This document shows, piece after piece, positions 62,779 to 64,000 of a DNA stretch of 64,000 nucleotides. The stretch is from the NCBI GenBank assembly GCA_949287305.1, contig CASEFX010000026.1, positions 62,001 through 126,000 of the forward strand. Direction: 5' to 3'. The DNA comes from an uncultured Sutterella sp. (GTDB lineage Bacteria > Pseudomonadota > Gammaproteobacteria > Burkholderiales > Burkholderiaceae_F). Each line of letters begins with the position of its first letter. The stretch's first letter is position 1. Position numbers and translations under genes: made by a program. The notes below the pieces were generated by a model. The model was not told where the DNA came from and searched no databases. It saw only the letters and a list, made by a program, of their open reading frames with translations.

Positions 62779-64000
62779 TCAGCCGAAAAGGATCTGATTG
62801 ACGACGATCGTCGTGATGAGACCGAGGATCATCGGGATCCAGGTGCGGCGAACGATGGCCATCGGGGAAACACCCGCGGCGCCCGCCACCGCGATGATGA
62901 CGCCAGCGACCGGGCTCATGGCGCGAAGCATGCCCGAAGCGAACTGCATCGGCGTGACGAGGGCTTCGACCGAGCCGCCGAGACCCGAAGCGACGTCCGG
63001 CGCAAGGGCGGCGAAGGACGAGTAAGCGCCCACGCCCGAACCCGTAAGGAAGGTCACGATCGAGACGATCGCCGTGAGGATCACCGTCATGAAGCCCATG
63101 CCGGCGCCCACGCCCTGGGCGGAGTTGATGAGGGCGTCGATCAGGCCCGATTCGCGAAGACCCGTGGCGAAGAATTCGGCGCAGATGATGAGCGCGACGA
63201 TGCCCGTGAACATCTTGCCCATCGACTGGAAGAGCGCGAGGGCGTCCTTGAAGATCTTCTTGACGTTGCCGCGGTTGCGGATGATTTCGACGATCACGAC
63301 GAAGACCCACACCATGAAGAGCGCGGCGATCGTGTCGAGCTTCACCGACGCGACGACGAGCTTCGAGAAGATGATGAGAAGGAAGATCGGCAGGACCGGG
63401 AAGAGCGCATACCACTTCGGGACTTCGGGCGCGTCCGACTTCTTGACCTCAGAAGCTTCGGCGTAGACGTCGTCGGCCTTCTTGTCGTAGTAGCGCTGCA
63501 CGAAGTAGTGCGCGACGGCGCAGACGACGAGGGTCGGGATGGCGAGCGGGAGCTGGTATTCGACGAGGTAGATGATCGGATCGAGACCCGCCACCTTCGC
63601 GGCAAGAGAAGCCGTGCCGGCGGTCGGGGCAAAGGTCATGCCGGCCGACGTGCCGATCACGGCCGCGGCTGCGGCGGGCGACGTACCGACGGCGGTAAGG
63701 ATCGGGAAGAGCGCGACCAAAAGCAGCATTGCAAGACCCGCCGCCGACGGAATGACGGTGACGAGGAGCTGGCCCACGACGTAGCCGCCCGCGAGCACCA
63801 GATACGGCGCCTTGAGAAGCGAGAGGGGCTTCACGGCGACGTCAACCAGAGCCTTCGCGGCGCCGATGCGGTCCATGTAGGCCGCAAAGCCGCCCGCCGT
63901 CATGATGAGAAAGCCCGTGCCGGCGCTCTGCTTCGTGGCGATGCTCTTGAGCGTCGCGAAGATGTCGAAGAGCCAGAAGCCCGAGGGCTTCACGCCCTTC
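62779..64000 (-). CDS. DcuC-family C4-dicarboxylate carrier, second copy (5' partial)
   Basis: About 406 residues are visible and the frame is still open at the right edge; roughly 50 N-terminal residues are expected beyond it. Same family features as the first copy: KSIATKQSAGTGFLIMTAGG, AAAVIGTSAGMTFAPT, SPVAGVIIAVAGAAG. The two carriers clearly differ in sequence, so they probably differ in substrate or regulation. Confidence 0.9.
   Translation of the reverse strand, partial: KGVKPSGFWLFDIFATLKSIATKQSAGTGFLIMTAGGFAAYMDRIGAAKALVDVAVKPLSLLKAPYLVLAGGYVVGQLLVTVIPSAAGLAMLLLVALFPILTAVGTSPAAAAAVIGTSAGMTFAPTAGTASLAAKVAGLDPIIYLVEYQLPLAIPTLVVCAVAHYFVQRYYDKKADDVYAEASEVKKSDAPEVPKWYALFPVLPIFLLIIFSKLVVASVKLDTIAALFMVWVFVVIVEIIRNRGNVKKIFKDALALFQSMGKMFTGIVALIICAEFFATGLRESGLIDALINSAQGVGAGMGFMTVILTAIVSIVTFLTGSGVGAYSSFAALAPDVASGLGGSVEALVTPMQFASGMLRAMSPVAGVIIAVAGAAGVSPMAIVRRTWIPMILGLITTIVVNQILFG

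Overview
The window is high-GC, gene-dense DNA with short intergenic gaps, perfect-stem terminators and a gene set pointing to an anaerobic or microaerophilic, asaccharolytic betaproteobacterium of the Sutterella/Parasutterella type. That placement is an inference from content: two DcuC-type C4-dicarboxylate carriers, an AspT/YidE-type exchanger, a periplasmic flavin fumarate-reductase-like protein without its own haem domain, a dihaem cytochrome c peroxidase, isoaspartyl dipeptidase, and several large type V autotransporters. No rRNA, tRNA or CRISPR array was seen.

Layout. 1-9 kb: glutamate-synthase-small-subunit-like flavoprotein (cut by the left edge), LysR regulator, cytochrome c peroxidase, HipBA toxin-antitoxin pair, PepSY protein, a frameshifted acetyltransferase and two HAD phosphatases including SerB. 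9-16.3 kb: a minus-strand run with a nucleotide pyrophosphatase/phosphodiesterase and a complete oligopeptide-type ABC importer with fused ATPases. 16.8-18.3 kb: an AlbA_2-domain regulator behind a 10-bp-phased repeat array. 18.5-28.5 kb: three autotransporters, of which one carries an in-frame amber, one a frameshift, and the intact one has a G8 tract upstream. 28.7-37.4 kb: a conjugation-derived block in the order relaxase, TraD, DUF4400 as in SXT/R391-type elements, preceded by a VWA/AAA+ (CobT/CobS-like) pair. No mating-pore genes are in view, and the relaxase has lost expected metal-binding residues.

37.8-38.2 kb holds the most novel candidate: two tandem, near-identical ~160-bp units. 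Each has an extended -10 element, a CCTCCTCC anti-Shine-Dalgarno motif and a terminator hairpin on the plus strand. The minus strand of the first unit encodes a 46-aa hydrophobic peptide with a strong ribosome binding site. This looks like sibling small RNAs, or a type I toxin-antitoxin-like pair.

38.4-43 kb: a dcuC-iadA operon with an IS1634/IS4-superfamily element just upstream. 43-50.4 kb: an intact autotransporter followed by a lysine/arginine-rich-headed protein of unknown function. The end of that unit is duplicated downstream, and a type I restriction remnant (intact rhuM, dead hsdR) sits between the copies. 50.9-53.7 kb: a NitT/TauT-type ABC importer operon. 53.8-57.2 kb: a 13-unit 10-bp repeat array, a RelB/DinJ antitoxin with a vestigial toxin, a LysE exporter plus a broken copy, an AAA ATPase and a GNAT acetyltransferase behind a tandem palindrome. 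57.4-64 kb: flavoprotein reductase, AspT-like exchanger, AAA ATPase, a small acidic ORF and a second DcuC cut by the right edge.

Together the metabolic genes suggest a peptide/amino-acid and C4-dicarboxylate lifestyle with fumarate-like respiration. The accessory genes show repeated duplication, decay and possible ON/OFF switching of surface proteins.
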